A DNA stretch of 8,115 nucleotides from Crocinitomix sp. (GTDB taxonomy: Bacteria; Bacteroidota; Bacteroidia; Flavobacteriales_D; Crocinitomicaceae): assembly GCA_020849935.1 (NCBI GenBank), contig JADZFJ010000529.1:1-8115 (forward strand). Direction: 5' to 3'. Position 1 is the stretch's first letter, and every line of letters begins with the position of its first letter. This document shows, piece after piece, positions 5,535 through 8,115 of the stretch. Both the position numbers and the translations under genes were made by a program. Below the pieces are notes generated by a model that did not search any database, had not been told where the DNA came from, and saw only the letters and a list, made by a program, of their open reading frames with translations.

Positions 5535-6334
5535 TTAAACCTGGAGAAATACAGCAAAAAGCACGAGGGGTAGGCGTTAGAGACCAGCAGATCGAAAAAG
5601 ATTACATTCTTTCATGGATATTACAAGGTATTGCATGTCATGATCAACTATCAAAAATTATAGCGTTTAAAGGAGGGACTGTTTTAAAGAAAATCTATTT
5701 TGAAGATTACCGATTTTCGGAAGATCTAGATTTTACCTTACTGAACAACGAGATTACTAATGATCAAATCTTTGAGTTGTTCAGAGAGACGTTCGATTAC
5801 GTTCAGGAAGAAGCTAATATTCCACTTGAAATCATTGACAACAACCAACACGATGATGGTGGTATTAATTTTTACATCAGTTACATTGGACCCTTGGGAG
5901 GACAAGGAAATAATAAGAAAGTGAAAGTTGATATTTCAAGAAGTGAAAAACTAGAATTTAAACCTATATTGCGACCAGTTTTATTGGGATATTCTGATTT
6001 GACAGAACACCAACTTTTATGTTACTCCTTGGAAGAGGTATTAGTTGAAAAGATGCGCACAGTTATGCAACGCATGCAGGCACGTGATTTTTACGACATT
6101 TGGTATTTGATTGAAAAACATGGTATGGATGTTACTTTTTTTGTGAAAGAATTTGCTAATAAATGTGAAAGTAAAAAATTAAACCCTGCCGATTTTCAAA
6201 AAAAATTATCAGAACGATTACCACAGTACAAAGGCCGCTGGAAAAGCTCAATGAATGATCAAATACAAAATTTACCTGACTTTGAGCAAGTAGAAAGAGA
6301 AGTGATGAGACATTTAAAGAAAATGAAATTATGA
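5531..6334 (+). CDS. abiEii: AbiEii-family nucleotidyltransferase toxin
   Basis: A complete 267-residue protein of the AbiEii/DUF1814 family, with a DNA polymerase-beta-type nucleotidyltransferase fold. Four family motifs are present in order: GGTVLKKIYF (48-57) with RFSEDLDF (61-68), where Gly48, Gly49, Ser63, Asp65 and Asp67 form the nucleotide and metal site; KVDISRSE (132-139) with the third acidic residue Asp134; SLEEVLVEKMRTV (166-178) with Lys174; and ARDFYDIWYL (184-193) with Asp186 and Asp189. All key residues are kept, so the enzyme should be active. Family knowledge: AbiEii toxins bind GTP and halt growth, and the related mycobacterial MenT toxins add pyrimidines to tRNA 3' ends; which reaction occurs here cannot be read from sequence. 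The ATG overlaps the abiEi stop by four bases, fixing this as the second gene of the operon. No terminator follows, so read-through into the next gene is possible. Confidence 0.92.
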   Translation: MIKPGEIQQKARGVGVRDQQIEKDYILSWILQGIACHDQLSKIIAFKGGTVLKKIYFEDYRFSEDLDFTLLNNEITNDQIFELFRETFDYVQEEANIPLEIIDNNQHDDGGINFYISYIGPLGGQGNNKKVKVDISRSEKLEFKPILRPVLLGYSDLTEHQLLCYSLEEVLVEKMRTVMQRMQARDFYDIWYLIEKHGMDVTFFVKEFANKCESKKLNPADFQKKLSERLPQYKGRWKSSMNDQIQNLPDFEQVEREVMRHLKKMKL

Positions 6335-6384
6335 GGAATTATAGTGTCACAAAAAGAACAATAAATACTTTAATTTAATCTTAA

Positions 6385-8115
6385 ATGAAACGTTATTTCT
6401 ATTCAGAAACAATTCCTAAATTTTTAAAATCATCTTCTATAGAGATTTTAGGAACTCTTGCAGATAATAATGAATTTTCTTTAGAGCTAACTCAGAAAGA
6501 AGCTTGGAATGTAGAAATAAAAATATTAAAGGAAATATTAAAAGATTATAATGGTTCCATTTTTTTCGAATATTCGATTCCAAGAATGGGAAGAAGAATA
6601 GATGTTGTTTTATTAATTAAGAATGTAATTTTTATTTTAGAATTTAAAGTTGGGGAAAAGGAGTATTTGCAAAGTGCACTTGATCAGGTTGCCGACTATG
6701 CGCTCGATCTAAAAAACTTTCACGAAACAAGTCATAAGCCATTAGTTGCACCAGTTCTAATTGCAACAAAAGCAAGAACAGTTTTCGAAAATGTTTCTAT
6801 TACACCGCATAACGATAATGTTTTATTTCCAATTAAAGCTAATACTGAATTATTATCAGAAGTTATAGAGAGTGTTCTTAAATTTGCTGATGGAGAAGAT
6901 ATAAATACGGAAGATTGGAAGTCTGGAAATTACGCTCCCACCCCTACTATAATCGAAGCCGCAATGGCTTTATACAATGGCCATTCTGTCTCCGAAATAT
7001 CAAGAAGTGATGCCTCTGCAAAAAACTTAAGAGACACAAGTAATGCAATTTCAAACATAATCCATAGAGCAAAAGAGAATAAGGAAAAAGCCATATGTTT
7101 TGTAACTGGAGTACCTGGAGCAGGCAAAACATTAGTAGGCTTAAATGTAGCGGCCAAACATTTCAATAAAGTTGAAAGGTCATCAACCGTTTTTCTTTCT
7201 GGTAATGGACCATTAGTAGCAATATTAAGAGAAGCCTTAACTAGAGATAAAGTCAAAAGAGAAAAACAAAAGGGGAATAAAATTAAAAAGGGAGAAGTTT
7301 TTAGTTCTGTAAAAACCGTTATTCAGAATGTTCATCATTTTAGAGATGATTGTTTGGTTGATATAAGCCAAGCTCCGTTTGAACATGTTACAATTTTTGA
7401 TGAAGCTCAACGTGCTTGGGATCTTAATCAAACGGCTAATTTTATGCAACGCAAAAAAGGTCATCTAAATTTTTCTCAATCAGAGCCAAATTTTTTGATT
7501 TCTTGTCTTGATAGACATAAAGATTGGGCTGTGATTGTTTGTCTTGTAGGAGGCGGTCAAGAAATTAACACCGGAGAAGCAGGAATAAGTGAGTGGATAG
7601 AATCCTTAAATCAATCATTTCCTAAATGGAAAATATATGTTTCTGATAAATTAACTGATAGTGAATACGCTGCAGGAAATGCTCTTAAGATTCTTCAAGA
7701 ACATAAGCAAGTTGTTTATAAAGAAGAACTGCATCTTTCAGTTTCTTTACGTTCATTTCGTGTCGAAAATCTTTCCCTTTTGATAAAAAATCTACTTGAC
7801 CTTAATTTAAAAGAAGCTCAGATAAATTATAAACAAGTTATGGATAAATATCCAATAGCTTTAACTCGTGATTTGGACAAGGCGAAAAAATGGTTAAAAG
7901 AAAAAGCAAGAGGGAGTGAACGATACGGCATAGTTGTTTCATCTCAGGCTCAAAGATTAAAACCGCTTGCAATTGATGTCAAATCACCTATGGATCCAAT
8001 TCATTGGTTTTTAGATGAAAAAGATGATGTAAGATCTTCTTACTATTTAGAAGATGTTGCTACAGAATTTCATGTTCAAGGTTTGGAATTAGATTGGTCT
8101 TGTGTCACGTGGGAC
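6385..8115 (+). CDS. PD-(D/E)xK nuclease-DUF2075 (Schlafen-group-3-type) helicase fusion, C-terminus cut by window edge
   Basis: An open frame of 577 codons runs from the ATG at 6385 to the last base without a stop, so the gene is partial. An in-frame TAA stands immediately before the ATG, so no longer start is possible. Residues about 40-130 look like a PD-(D/E)xK nuclease domain: [14 protein letters not shown] with Asp73, then IFILEFKVG with Glu86 and Lys88, then a helix with Gln101 ([11 protein letters not shown]). Residues about 235 onward are an SF1-type helicase/ATPase: Walker A GVPGAGKT (242-249), motif Ia-like [10 protein letters not shown] (269-278), DEAQ Walker B box in [10 protein letters not shown] (336-345), motif III-like VGGGQEI (388-394), an arginine-bearing [10 protein letters not shown] (452-461), and the start of motif V, VQGLELDW (564-571). 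This layout fits DUF2075/SLFN-g3 proteins. It begins 50 bases after abiEii on the same strand. Action on phage or foreign nucleic acid is inferred; the family is little characterised, and other nucleic-acid roles remain possible. Confidence 0.88.
   Translation, partial: MKRYFYSETIPKFLKSSSIEILGTLADNNEFSLELTQKEAWNVEIKILKEILKDYNGSIFFEYSIPRMGRRIDVVLLIKNVIFILEFKVGEKEYLQSALDQVADYALDLKNFHETSHKPLVAPVLIATKARTVFENVSITPHNDNVLFPIKANTELLSEVIESVLKFADGEDINTEDWKSGNYAPTPTIIEAAMALYNGHSVSEISRSDASAKNLRDTSNAISNIIHRAKENKEKAICFVTGVPGAGKTLVGLNVAAKHFNKVERSSTVFLSGNGPLVAILREALTRDKVKREKQKGNKIKKGEVFSSVKTVIQNVHHFRDDCLVDISQAPFEHVTIFDEAQRAWDLNQTANFMQRKKGHLNFSQSEPNFLISCLDRHKDWAVIVCLVGGGQEINTGEAGISEWIESLNQSFPKWKIYVSDKLTDSEYAAGNALKILQEHKQVVYKEELHLSVSLRSFRVENLSLLIKNLLDLNLKEAQINYKQVMDKYPIALTRDLDKAKKWLKEKARGSERYGIVVSSQAQRLKPLAIDVKSPMDPIHWFLDEKDDVRSSYYLEDVATEFHVQGLELDWSCVTWD

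Noticed and set aside
6930..7464. Three minus-strand open frames of 61-108 codons
   Set aside because: They are antisense to the Walker A and DEAQ region of the nuclease-helicase gene and carry no recognisable domain.

Overview
The window looks like a chromosomal segment of a Bacteroidota bacterium, probably of the Flavobacteriia (inference). Three octamers fitting the Bacteroidota -7 promoter consensus TAnnTTTG lie just upstream of genes. No clear Shine-Dalgarno sequence precedes any start codon. The leftmost gene belongs to a secreted-protein family I know mainly from this phylum. There are no rRNA, tRNA or CRISPR genes that I can see.

Left part (1-4460), ordinary host genes with roomy spacers: (i) the 5' part of a minus-strand gene for a small exported TapB/DUF3108-like protein that runs off the left edge (start at 654); (ii) a 468-bp spacer holding two copies of a 20-bp repeat and related degenerate repeat segments; (iii) a complete antiquitin-type aldehyde dehydrogenase (ALDH7A1/AmaB, lysine catabolism), followed by a short hairpin plus T-run terminator; (iv) a 416-bp spacer with a structured block that resembles a dispersed intergenic repeat; (v) a complete sodium/proton-coupled glutamate/aspartate or dicarboxylate symporter (GltP/DctA family).

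Right part (4461-8115), an A/T-richer accessory segment with a defence flavour: an AbiE-type toxin-antitoxin operon (abiEi antitoxin/repressor and abiEii nucleotidyltransferase toxin, joined by a 4-nt ATGA overlap). It is preceded by two copies of a GTCAGG-TTTAT-CCTGAC palindrome inside a roughly 54-nt duplication, and the second copy runs across the abiEi start codon. Fifty bases after abiEii begins a same-strand gene, cut by the right edge, for a large protein with an N-terminal PD-(D/E)xK nuclease-like domain and a DUF2075/Schlafen-group-3-type SF1 helicase domain. This gene has no stop in the window.

How the genes may work together: the aldehyde dehydrogenase and the symporter are independent metabolic genes (amino-acid breakdown and uptake). 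AbiEi probably represses its own operon through the paired operators while AbiEii acts as the toxin. The nuclease-helicase downstream is the best candidate for a less-described defence component; whether it is functionally coupled to AbiE cannot be decided from this window.
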